This document shows positions 35,815 through 44,000 of a DNA stretch of 63,313 bases, in pieces. A program made the translations under genes and the position numbers. Below the pieces are notes generated by a model. That model did not search any database and was not told the origin of the DNA. It saw nothing but the letters and a program-made list of their open reading frames with translations. This stretch comes from DSXH01 sp964532065 (GTDB taxonomy: Bacteria > Bacteroidota > Ignavibacteria > Ignavibacteriales > Melioribacteraceae). Where the stretch lies: contig CAZHHG010000009.1 in assembly GCA_964532065.1 (NCBI GenBank), positions 1 through 63,313 of the forward strand, written 5' to 3'. Positions within the stretch are counted from its first letter, which is position 1. Each line of letters begins with the position of its first letter.

Positions 35815-38592
35815 ATGGCAAAGAATAATAAGTCACAGTCAGAAAATAATATAATTGTCAGGGGAGCCCGCCAGCATAACCTGAAGAACATATCCCTGGA
35901 GATCCCGCGCAACAAACTGATTGTTTTTACAGGAGTAAGCGGAAGCGGTAAGTCATCACTCGTATTCGACACAATATATGCCGAGGGACAGAGAAGATAT
36001 GTAGAAAGTCTTTCTGCATACGCACGCCAATTTCTTGAAAGGATGAACAAACCGGATGTAGATTTTATCAATGGTATCTCTCCGGCTGTTGCAATTGAAC
36101 AAAAGACGGGAGCCCGGAATCCCCGATCCACCGTTGGTACCAGTACAGAAATTTATGATTATCTCCGACTTCTATTCGCAAGAATCGGAAAGACATATTG
36201 TTTCAGCTGCGGAAAAATTGTTCGCAAGGATACGGTCGGTTCAATTTCAGAATGGCTCGAAACTCAAAACGAGGAAGAGAAGTATTACCTTGGATTTCCG
36301 ATCCATTCTCACGAGGGAAGGACTGTAAGCGAGGAACTCGATCTCTTAAGGAAGAAAGGATTCTTCAGGATATTTATTAAGAATGAGCTTATTGATCTCA
36401 ATTCGAAAATTGCTACTCCGAAATCCAAAGAGAATATTATTGTAGTAATTGACCGCTTTAAGATACGGAAAGGAAATGTCCGCGAGTCGCTTGCAGAATC
36501 GATTGAAGCTGCTTTCAAGGAGGGTGAAGGACGTTTAACAATAATTAATGCCGATTCAAACAAAATCTACCATTTCACCAAATTTTATGAATGCTGTGGC
36601 ATCCGTTATGAGGAACCCGAACCGAGATTTTTCTCTTTCAATAATCCTTTCGGTGCCTGCCCGGTCTGTCAGGGCTTCGGTAAAACAATGGGATACGAAA
36701 TGGATCTTATTGTTCCGAACCCGAACCTTACTCTGAGTGAAGGAGCTATAGCCCCCTGGCGTACTGTAAAGTACAGCAAGTACATGCGGGATCTAATCCG
36801 CAACAACAATAACAGAATTCCTCTTGATGTACCATTTAAAGATTTATCTGTAGAGCAGCTTAATTTAATAAAAGAAGGTTTTAAGGGATTTGCGGGTATA
36901 AACGGATTCTTCGAGCACCTTGAACAGAAGACTTACAAGATGCATATCAGAATTCTATTGAGTAAATACAGAGGTTATACCACATGTCACGCATGTCGTG
37001 GCTCACGATTGAGACGCGAAGCTCTTCAGGTTAAGATTGCCGGTAATTCAGTTCACGATATAGTTCAAATGTCTATTGAACGGGCATACGGATTTTTTAA
37101 ATCTCTTAAATTGACAAGTACTGAAAAAGCGATTGGACAGAGAATCTTTGAAGAGATTGTTAAGCGGCTCACATTTTTAAACGACGTAGGACTCGGGTAT
37201 CTAACATTAGACCGTTTAAGCAGTACTCTTTCAGGCGGTGAAACACAGAGAATCAATCTGGCCACTTCACTTGGTTCGGCTCTTATGAGTACTCTTTATG
37301 TTCTCGACGAGCCGAGTATAGGACTTCATCCGCGAGATAACTCGCGATTGATTAAAATACTTAAGTCTCTCAGGGATATCGGGAATACCGTAATTGTTGT
37401 AGAACACGATCCGGAAATGATGCGAGAGGCGGATATGATATTTGATATGGGTCCGCGAGCGGGAATTCACGGAGGCGAAATTATTGCTCAGGGAAGTTAT
37501 AATGAAATATTAAAAAACGATGCCTCTCTTACCGGTAAATATCTCTCCGGCCGGCTTACAATTCCGGTGCCTCTAGAGAGGAATACAAAGAAAACCGAAT
37601 CGATAAAAATTGTTGGAGCCAGGGAGAATAATCTTAAGAATGTAACGGTAGAATTCCCTCTTAAAAAATTCGTTGTGGTTACCGGTGTGAGCGGTTCGGG
37701 TAAGAGTACGCTTGTCCACGATATTCTTTACGGCGGAATTGTAAAACTGAATGGCGGCAATCCGCAGAAGATTGGTAAATTCGATTCGATTGAAGGTGCC
37801 AGGTATATAGATCAGATCGAAATTGTTGACCAGTCGCCAATCGGAAAGTCTCCGCGTTCTAATCCGATCAGTTATGTCAAGGGTTATGAGCTGATAAGAG
37901 AATTATACGCATCTACTCCTGCAGCCAAAGCAAGAGGATATAAACCGGGATTCTTTTCATTTAACGTCCCGGGGGGAAGATGCGATACCTGCGAGGGCGA
38001 AGGATATGTAAAAATTGAAATGCAGTTTCTGGCAGATCTCTACCTTGAGTGCGATGATTGTAAAAGCACACGATTTAAAAAAGAAGTAAGAGAGATTACA
38101 TACAAAGGAAAAAATATTGTTGATGTACTGAATATGACAGTTGACGAAGCAATGGTATTCTTCGAAAATGTTGAGAAGATTCAGAAGATATTAAGAGTGC
38201 TCTCCGACGTAGGATTGGGATATATTAAGCTCGGTCAGCCTTCCACTACACTTTCCGGAGGTGAAGCCCAGCGTGTTAAACTTGCCTCTCACCTTTCAAC
38301 TCACAGGAAAAACCAGCATACTCTCTTCATATTCGACGAACCTACAACCGGACTTCATTTCGACGATATAAGCAAACTTCTGAGATGTTTCCAGATGCTG
38401 ATCGCAAACCAGAACTCCGTGGTTATAATTGAGCATAACCTTGATATAATCAAATGCGCCGATCATGTAATAGACCTGGGGCCAGAAGCCGGTGATAAAG
38501 GGGGATTTATTGTTGCTGCCGGCACACCTGAGGATATTTCAGCCGTTGAAAAATCATTCACCGGAAAGTTCTTAAAAAGAGTATTAACTTAA
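35815..38592 (+). CDS. uvrA: Excinuclease ABC subunit A
   Basis: 925 aa, near the normal 940. UvrA finds bulky DNA damage as a dimer and loads UvrB. Walker A of the first ATPase is GVSGSGKSS (40-48), with FDTIYAEGQRRYVESLSAYA after it; the second is GVSGSGKSTLVHD. Zinc-finger cysteine pairs are CPVCQGFG/CHACRGSR and CDTCEGEGY/CDDCKSTRF. Two signature motifs, LSGGETQRI and LSGGEAQRV, each precede a Walker B. It stands as a single gene. No clear LexA-type box was seen upstream. Confidence 0.97.
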   Translation: MAKNNKSQSENNIIVRGARQHNLKNISLEIPRNKLIVFTGVSGSGKSSLVFDTIYAEGQRRYVESLSAYARQFLERMNKPDVDFINGISPAVAIEQKTGARNPRSTVGTSTEIYDYLRLLFARIGKTYCFSCGKIVRKDTVGSISEWLETQNEEEKYYLGFPIHSHEGRTVSEELDLLRKKGFFRIFIKNELIDLNSKIATPKSKENIIVVIDRFKIRKGNVRESLAESIEAAFKEGEGRLTIINADSNKIYHFTKFYECCGIRYEEPEPRFFSFNNPFGACPVCQGFGKTMGYEMDLIVPNPNLTLSEGAIAPWRTVKYSKYMRDLIRNNNNRIPLDVPFKDLSVEQLNLIKEGFKGFAGINGFFEHLEQKTYKMHIRILLSKYRGYTTCHACRGSRLRREALQVKIAGNSVHDIVQMSIERAYGFFKSLKLTSTEKAIGQRIFEEIVKRLTFLNDVGLGYLTLDRLSSTLSGGETQRINLATSLGSALMSTLYVLDEPSIGLHPRDNSRLIKILKSLRDIGNTVIVVEHDPEMMREADMIFDMGPRAGIHGGEIIAQGSYNEILKNDASLTGKYLSGRLTIPVPLERNTKKTESIKIVGARENNLKNVTVEFPLKKFVVVTGVSGSGKSTLVHDILYGGIVKLNGGNPQKIGKFDSIEGARYIDQIEIVDQSPIGKSPRSNPISYVKGYELIRELYASTPAAKARGYKPGFFSFNVPGGRCDTCEGEGYVKIEMQFLADLYLECDDCKSTRFKKEVREITYKGKNIVDVLNMTVDEAMVFFENVEKIQKILRVLSDVGLGYIKLGQPSTTLSGGEAQRVKLASHLSTHRKNQHTLFIFDEPTTGLHFDDISKLLRCFQMLIANQNSVVIIEHNLDIIKCADHVIDLGPEAGDKGGFIVAAGTPEDISAVEKSFTGKFLKRVLT

Positions 38593-38711
38593 CACAGATT
38601 TACGGCATGGCGAGGTAACGCCAATATAATTAAATCACTTTCAATGAATTTATTTTTGTGTTAATTTGTTGTCAGGTAGAGTAAAAGTAAAAATATACAC
38701 AGGGGAATTAA

Positions 38712-39425
38712 ATGTACGAGTCTAATAGAAAATATATCACACCAGAAATGAAAATGGCGGATATTATATTGGAGAATCCGTCAGTCCTTCTGATGATGGA
38801 GCATTTCGGATTGAATTTTATTGTAAATGAAAAAACGGTTTTGCAACTCTGCGAGGAAAACGGGATAAGCGTAAGAGTGTTTGTATCATTCGCCAATCTT
38901 TACAATGGATTTCATATATCCGGCGAAGAGGATTTTTCCAACGGCGACATTGCTGACATAATAGTCTATTTGAAGAACTCTCATAATTTTTATGAAAATG
39001 AGAAATACCCGGAAATAATAGCGTTAATACAGGAATTGTATTCGAAGAACGACTCACCGGAAATAAAATTGATAGATAAATTTTTTAACGAGTATTTCGG
39101 GGAAGTAAAGGAACATCTATCATACGAGAACAGCACCGCGTTCCCATACTTTAATGAACTTCTTCGTAAAGGTGAAAGGAGGTCAAATAGAATTAATGAT
39201 TTTTCTGTCAGCGAATACAGCGAACATCACACCGACATCGAGTCGAAGCTGAATGATTTAAAAGAGCTGCTGCTTAAACACGTGCCCGTTCAAAACGACA
39301 GGGTACTCCGGAGGAAAATAATTGAAAGCTTATTCGAACTTGAATACGATTTGAAAATTCATTCGACAATTGAAGAGACAGTATTAATGCCTCTTATAAG
39401 CAGATTGGAAAAAAGTTTAGCGTGA
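38712..39425 (+). CDS. RIC/ScdA-like hemerythrin-domain protein (putative di-iron protein)
   Basis: 237 aa. Residues about 10-65 look like the ScdA N-terminal domain (DUF542: MADIILENPSVLLMMEHFGL), but the family's CC pair in DxCCGG is replaced by NFIVNE. Residues about 80-235 are a four-helix hemerythrin-like bundle with likely iron ligands H91 (KNSHNFY), H135 (EVKEHLSYEN), H172/H173 (YSEHHTD) and H217 with E221/E222 (KIHSTIEETVLMP). RIC proteins repair iron-sulfur clusters after nitric oxide or oxidative damage. It overlaps the LuxR regulator gene by four bases, so a sensor role is possible. Iron-transport genes follow. Confidence 0.78.
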   Translation: MYESNRKYITPEMKMADIILENPSVLLMMEHFGLNFIVNEKTVLQLCEENGISVRVFVSFANLYNGFHISGEEDFSNGDIADIIVYLKNSHNFYENEKYPEIIALIQELYSKNDSPEIKLIDKFFNEYFGEVKEHLSYENSTAFPYFNELLRKGERRSNRINDFSVSEYSEHHTDIESKLNDLKELLLKHVPVQNDRVLRRKIIESLFELEYDLKIHSTIEETVLMPLISRLEKSLA

Positions 39426-40027
39426 GTAAACAAATAATTAATATAGTGATACTCGAACCTTCGCAGGTTATTCACGAGGGGCTTTCAAATATTTTTTCAA
39501 AATCCGGTCAGTATTTTAAATTGTTCCGCGCCGACGATCTGAATGACATTGAGAATTTCCTGAAAAAGGAAAGCCTTGATGTTATTATTATCAATCCGTC
39601 GCAGATACAAAACAAGGACAAAGAATTCATTGCGCTTAAAAAAATAAATCTGAATACATGCTGGGTTGCACTTGTTTATACATTTTTCAACCAGAAGATG
39701 CTGGCGCTTTTTGATAAGATCATACATATTACCGATTCACCGGATACAATCTTAGGAATTATCAATAAATTAAGCGGCGATAATTCCGGCAACATAGCAC
39801 AAGCAGAACACGAAACCTTATCCGAAAGAGAAATAGACGTATTAAAACTTTTAGTTGCCGGATTCTCCAACAAAGAAATTGCTGATAAACTATTTATCAG
39901 CGTTCACACGGTTGTAAGCCACAGAAAAAACATCTCACAAAAAACAGGTATAAAAAGCCAGGCCGGCTTAACAATTTATGCCATTACTAAAAAGATTATT
40001 CAATTGGAAGATTATACAAATCAATAA
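39422..40027 (+). CDS. LuxR/NarL-type regulator with degenerate receiver
   Basis: 201 aa from a GTG that overlaps the stop of the hemerythrin-like gene (GTGA). The N-terminal ~115 residues have a receiver-like rhythm (INIVILEPSQVIHEGLSNIF), but the phosphoacceptor aspartate position is N58 (VIIINPS) and the acidic pair is missing. The C-terminal GerE helix-turn-helix is intact (LSEREIDVLKLLVAGFSNKE, HTVVSHRKNISQKTGI). Activity is therefore probably controlled by a partner or ligand, not by phosphorylation. The tight coupling points to the hemerythrin-like protein as that partner. Likely targets are itself and the iron genes nearby, an inference. Confidence 0.85.
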   Translation: MSKQIINIVILEPSQVIHEGLSNIFSKSGQYFKLFRADDLNDIENFLKKESLDVIIINPSQIQNKDKEFIALKKINLNTCWVALVYTFFNQKMLALFDKIIHITDSPDTILGIINKLSGDNSGNIAQAEHETLSEREIDVLKLLVAGFSNKEIADKLFISVHTVVSHRKNISQKTGIKSQAGLTIYAITKKIIQLEDYTNQ

Positions 40028-40206
40028 CATCCTTTCTCCCTATTAAATGGGATTCAAAATTAAAAATATCCCGCAAATCGGCGATTGATAGCCTCGTAAT
40101 TCACATTTAATTTTCAAAAGTTTTTCCGCGGTAAATAATTTCGCATGGTTGAAGAAAAACCATAAACTATACGTCTTGTAACTCGGAAGATACTGGCGGA
40201 CATTTC

Positions 40207-40230
40207 GATAATGAAAGTGAAATTATTATC
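40207..40230. promoter_or_regulatory. Fur-like palindrome upstream of the TonB receptor
   Basis: GATAATGAAAGTG followed by AAATTATTATC forms an inverted repeat, with GATAAT and ATTATC as outer arms. The left half matches the Fur-box half GATAATGATA in nine of ten bases; the right half is looser. It lies 46 bases before the receptor start, where an iron repressor would act. The spacing is wider than in the classical 19-base box, so this is only a candidate. Confidence 0.4.
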
Positions 40231-40275
40231 CGGACAAATTCAAAGGTTAAGTAATTATTCTAAAGAGGAATAAAA

Positions 40276-42513
40276 ATGAGTAAGCTTTTACTATTTCTAT
40301 TAATGTTATCAGGTATTTCAATAATTGCCCAGCAAACCAAACAGGATACAATAAAAAGTTACGATCTTAAGCCGGTAACAATTATTGATGATAAAGCAAA
40401 ATCCATTCCGGGTTCCGGTCAGTTTGTTAACAACCGCGAATTGGAAAAACTTAACCAGCCTAACATTAATAATGTTCTTCGCACTATTCCCGGTGTAAAC
40501 ATCAGAGACGAAGAAGGTTTTGGACTAAGACCTAATATTGGTCTGAGAGGTACGCCTGTAAATAGAAGCGCAAAAGTTACGTTAATGGAAGACGGGATTC
40601 TGATTGCTCCTGCACCTTATGCCGATCCTTCGGCTTATTATTTTCCGACTTTTGCACGTATGCAAGGTGTTGAGGTATTAAAAGGCAGCAGTCAGATAAA
40701 ACACGGGCCATATACTATTGGAGGCGCAGTAAACTTACTATCAACAGATATTCCGGAATCATTTAAAGGATTTGCTCAGATATCTTACGGAATTTTTAAT
40801 ACAAATCAACAAAGAGTTTGGGTAGGTGATAGCAGAAACAACCTGGAATATGTTTTTGAATTAAACAGATTAGCCAGCACCGGTTTTAAAGAATTGGAAA
40901 ATGGCGGCAATACTGGTTTTGACAGACAGGATATTATGGGAAGACTCCGCTGGCAAACAGACGAGGAGGCCACAATTTCTCAATCTCTAACCTTAAAATT
41001 CATGCACAGTTCTGAAGATGCAAATGAAACCTATTTGGGATTAACTTACGAAGATTATGCAGCAAATCCTTTAAGAAGATATTCCGCAACTCAAAAAGAT
41101 CTGCTGGATATGAATCACCAGCACATCTCTCTTAATCATTTAATACAAACTGCAAGTGGTCTTATAGTTAACACAACCGCATATTATGCAACAACTTTCA
41201 GAGACTGGGCAAGAGCAAATACCATTGGCGGACAAAGTATTAATAATATATTGAGCAATCCTGCAGCGCACCAAACCCCTTACCAAATAATGACCGGTAA
41301 AGCCAATGGAAATATAGATTACCAGAGTGCAGCCAGAACGTACTTTTCAAAAGGAATACAATCAAATGCGCAATACATATTTAATACAAGCGGGGTGTGG
41401 CATAAGATTCAGTTAGGGCTTCGCTATCACGCAGATCAAGCTGACCGGTATTCAACACGTTCGGTATATGCAATGACTAATGGAACTATGGTATTGTCTA
41501 CGGCAGGAGTAAAAGGCAATCAGGAAAACCAGATAAGAGACGCAAGTAGTTTTGCATCTTATTTAAATTACGAAATGAACTACAAGGGTTTAAAAGTTAG
41601 TCCGGGTATTCGATTTGAAAAAATCAGATTTGATTTTCAAAATTATGGAAATGCAGACGTTGAGAGATTAGGCACTTCAATAAAAAAAGCTTCGAACGAC
41701 TTATCTGTTTTTCTGCCCGGGATAGGAGTAAACTATGAAATTAATGCCAATATGAATCTATTTGGAGGTGTTCATAGAGGATTTTCGCCTCCGGGAATGC
41801 CTTCCTTAACTTCAACAACAGGACAGGCCGAAGTAGAAACTTCTGTTAATTATGAATTAGGGTATATTTATGAAAGCGAAGGATTAAATGCCCAGGTAAC
41901 CGCTTTTTTAAATAATTATGATAATATCTTAGGCTCTGATAATGTATCCGGGGGTGGTGCGGGTACAGGTGATATGTTTAATGCAGGTAATGCAAAAATT
42001 CAAGGTTTAGAAGTTAGTTTAGCATACGATTTGCTTTACACAAGAAATGCTACACAAGATTTTAAAATACCTGTATATATAGCTTATACTTATACCTCTG
42101 CAAAGTTTAATGAGACTTTTAAAAATGGCGGAGGCGACTGGGGAAGCGGAATAATTAACAGAGGCGATTTCATTCCGTTTATCACACCTCATTTGTTGAC
42201 GGTTAGTATTGGTTTTGAAAATAATAAATTCGATGCTACGGTAATCGGTCGCTATACCGGTGAAACAAGAGTAAAGCCGGGTCAAAGCAACATAATAGTA
42301 CCCGCCGAGAACGTAATCTATAATGATGTGAATGCCTTAAAAGGATTTTTAATCATTGACATTTCTGCTAACTATAAATTAGATAAAACTTTCACAGCTT
42401 TCACAACAATTAATAATCTTACAAACAGCAGAGCTATTGTGGCAAATTTGCCGCAAGGTTACAGACCCAATATGCCATTGAGTTTTAACTTAGGATTGAA
42501 AGCCGACTTATAA
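40276..42513 (+). CDS. TonB-dependent outer membrane receptor (FecA-like, probable iron chelate uptake)
   Basis: 745 aa. The signal peptide ends ISIIAQ. A plug domain follows (about 45-155: NVLRTIPGVNIRDEEGFGLR, NIGLRGTP, VEVLKGSSQIKHGPYTIGGA), then a 22-strand barrel with a C-terminal strand ending SFNLGLKADL. The plug signature with APAPYADPSAYYFPTFARM is like the FecA/iron dicitrate group. AAAGAGGAATAAAA precedes the ATG. With FeoAB and the hemerythrin/LuxR pair around it, iron or siderophore uptake is the most probable role; the ligand is not certain. Confidence 0.85.
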   Translation: MSKLLLFLLMLSGISIIAQQTKQDTIKSYDLKPVTIIDDKAKSIPGSGQFVNNRELEKLNQPNINNVLRTIPGVNIRDEEGFGLRPNIGLRGTPVNRSAKVTLMEDGILIAPAPYADPSAYYFPTFARMQGVEVLKGSSQIKHGPYTIGGAVNLLSTDIPESFKGFAQISYGIFNTNQQRVWVGDSRNNLEYVFELNRLASTGFKELENGGNTGFDRQDIMGRLRWQTDEEATISQSLTLKFMHSSEDANETYLGLTYEDYAANPLRRYSATQKDLLDMNHQHISLNHLIQTASGLIVNTTAYYATTFRDWARANTIGGQSINNILSNPAAHQTPYQIMTGKANGNIDYQSAARTYFSKGIQSNAQYIFNTSGVWHKIQLGLRYHADQADRYSTRSVYAMTNGTMVLSTAGVKGNQENQIRDASSFASYLNYEMNYKGLKVSPGIRFEKIRFDFQNYGNADVERLGTSIKKASNDLSVFLPGIGVNYEINANMNLFGGVHRGFSPPGMPSLTSTTGQAEVETSVNYELGYIYESEGLNAQVTAFLNNYDNILGSDNVSGGGAGTGDMFNAGNAKIQGLEVSLAYDLLYTRNATQDFKIPVYIAYTYTSAKFNETFKNGGGDWGSGIINRGDFIPFITPHLLTVSIGFENNKFDATVIGRYTGETRVKPGQSNIIVPAENVIYNDVNALKGFLIIDISANYKLDKTFTAFTTINNLTNSRAIVANLPQGYRPNMPLSFNLGLKADL

Positions 42514-42819
42514 AAATTAAAGACTGCTTACAACAAAATATTTACAAATGCATTGTTAAAGAAATGAAAGGATCATTTATACTTTCATAAGCATTTTGTA
42601 ATGCGACATCCAATTAAATCATAGAATTGGCTATTAATCTGATCTAATACCTGTTTGGTAATGTTCAGTATAAAAGGCCCCAATCAGACTAAGAAACGTC
42701 ATTTTACTCCCCTAAAATTGGGATAGGATCAAGTCCAATTCCCATGTTTTAGTGATTGTAACCGGAGCAGTACGTCCATAATTTTACCTCAGAATTTTGA
42801 TTATTATGGAGAAAGGAAA
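42514..42819. other. Gap between TonB receptor and porin genes
   Basis: 306 bases without a recognisable gene. It holds a loose inverted repeat (AATTGGGATAGG and TCCAATTCCC near 42716-42745) and otherwise plain AT-rich sequence. The promoter of the porin-FeoAB operon is presumably here; no Fur-like box was found. Confidence 0.35.
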
Positions 42820-43995
42820 ATGAAGCATGCACTTATACAGCTCTTTATTATCCTCATTTTTACAGGAAACATTTTATCACAAAAAAATCCGTTTAATATG
42901 CCGGACTCTACAAGTGTTATAAATATGAAAATTCTTCAGCATGAAGCTACATACACAGGTGAATTTGCAGGGAATTTAAAAGGCGGTAAAAAAACCGGCG
43001 GAGTATATCTTGGTATGGCTAATATACGAATCGGTTTTGAGACAAATAATCTGGGATTATGGGAAGGTGGCGAGTTTTTTCTGAATGGTGCATCAACACA
43101 CGGGGGGACACCATCAGAAAAATTAATAGGTGATTTTCAGGTTGCATCGAACATCGAAGCAGGCAACCGTACTTATCTCCATGAATTATGGTATAAGCAC
43201 ACTTATAAAAATTTTCAGGCTATCATTGGACTGCAGGATTTAAACGCAGAATTTGTTACAAGCGAATATGCCGGTAATTTCATTAATAGTTCATTCGGCA
43301 TCCCTTCCTTAATTGCCGACAATATTCCCGTTCCAATTTTTCCGTTAACAGCCCTCGGAATTGCAGCCAGATATGAAGTTAGCGAAAGCATTGCAATTCT
43401 GGGAGCGGTATTCGACGGCTTACCGGAAGATCCGGAAAGCAATCAGTACAATTTAAATTGGGATTTGAAATCGAGCGACGGGGTACTGGTTTTTTCTGAA
43501 TTACAATTTTCAATTGAAATAAATAATATGCCCGGCACAATTAAAACCGGCTATTATTATCATTCACATTTAAAGGAAACCTGTCAGGAAACTAAACTTG
43601 TAGAAACCGTGTTCGAAAAGAACTACGGTTTTTACGCGATAGCCGATCAGACTATAATAAAATCAGGGGAATATGATAAAGTTGGAATATTTGCGCAGTT
43701 TGCAATAAGTCCAACAAATATTAACGCTCATAATTACTATCTTGGCGGTGGTATAAATTATAAGATTGGTTACGATAATAGTAATAATGATTTATTAGGG
43801 ATTGCAATAGCACATGCAGGGTTTTCCCATAAAGATTCAAGAAACGAAACAACAATAGAAATGTTCTACAAAACAAGTATTACCGATAATCTGTCTGTGC
43901 AGCCCGATATCCAGTATATTATTAATCCGGCAGGTACAGAAAATAAATTTAGAAATTCAGTCGCGGCATTTTTAAGATTCGGACTAAACTTTTAA
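42820..43995 (+). CDS. OprB-like porin (carbohydrate-selective porin family)
   Basis: 391 aa. The signal peptide ends GNILSQ. The rest fits the OprB family: YTGEFAGNLKGGKKTGGVYL, LHELWYKHTYKNFQAIIGLQ, DLNAEFVTSEYAGNFINSSF, IFAQFAISPTNINAHNYYLG, QPDIQYIINPAGTENKFRN. OprB forms 16-strand barrels for sugar diffusion, but here its stop is five bases from the FeoAB start, so it may pass iron complexes or another metal-related solute. The substrate is not shown by the sequence. Confidence 0.78.
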   Translation: MKHALIQLFIILIFTGNILSQKNPFNMPDSTSVINMKILQHEATYTGEFAGNLKGGKKTGGVYLGMANIRIGFETNNLGLWEGGEFFLNGASTHGGTPSEKLIGDFQVASNIEAGNRTYLHELWYKHTYKNFQAIIGLQDLNAEFVTSEYAGNFINSSFGIPSLIADNIPVPIFPLTALGIAARYEVSESIAILGAVFDGLPEDPESNQYNLNWDLKSSDGVLVFSELQFSIEINNMPGTIKTGYYYHSHLKETCQETKLVETVFEKNYGFYAIADQTIIKSGEYDKVGIFAQFAISPTNINAHNYYLGGGINYKIGYDNSNNDLLGIAIAHAGFSHKDSRNETTIEMFYKTSITDNLSVQPDIQYIINPAGTENKFRNSVAAFLRFGLNF

Positions 43996-44000
43996 AAATC

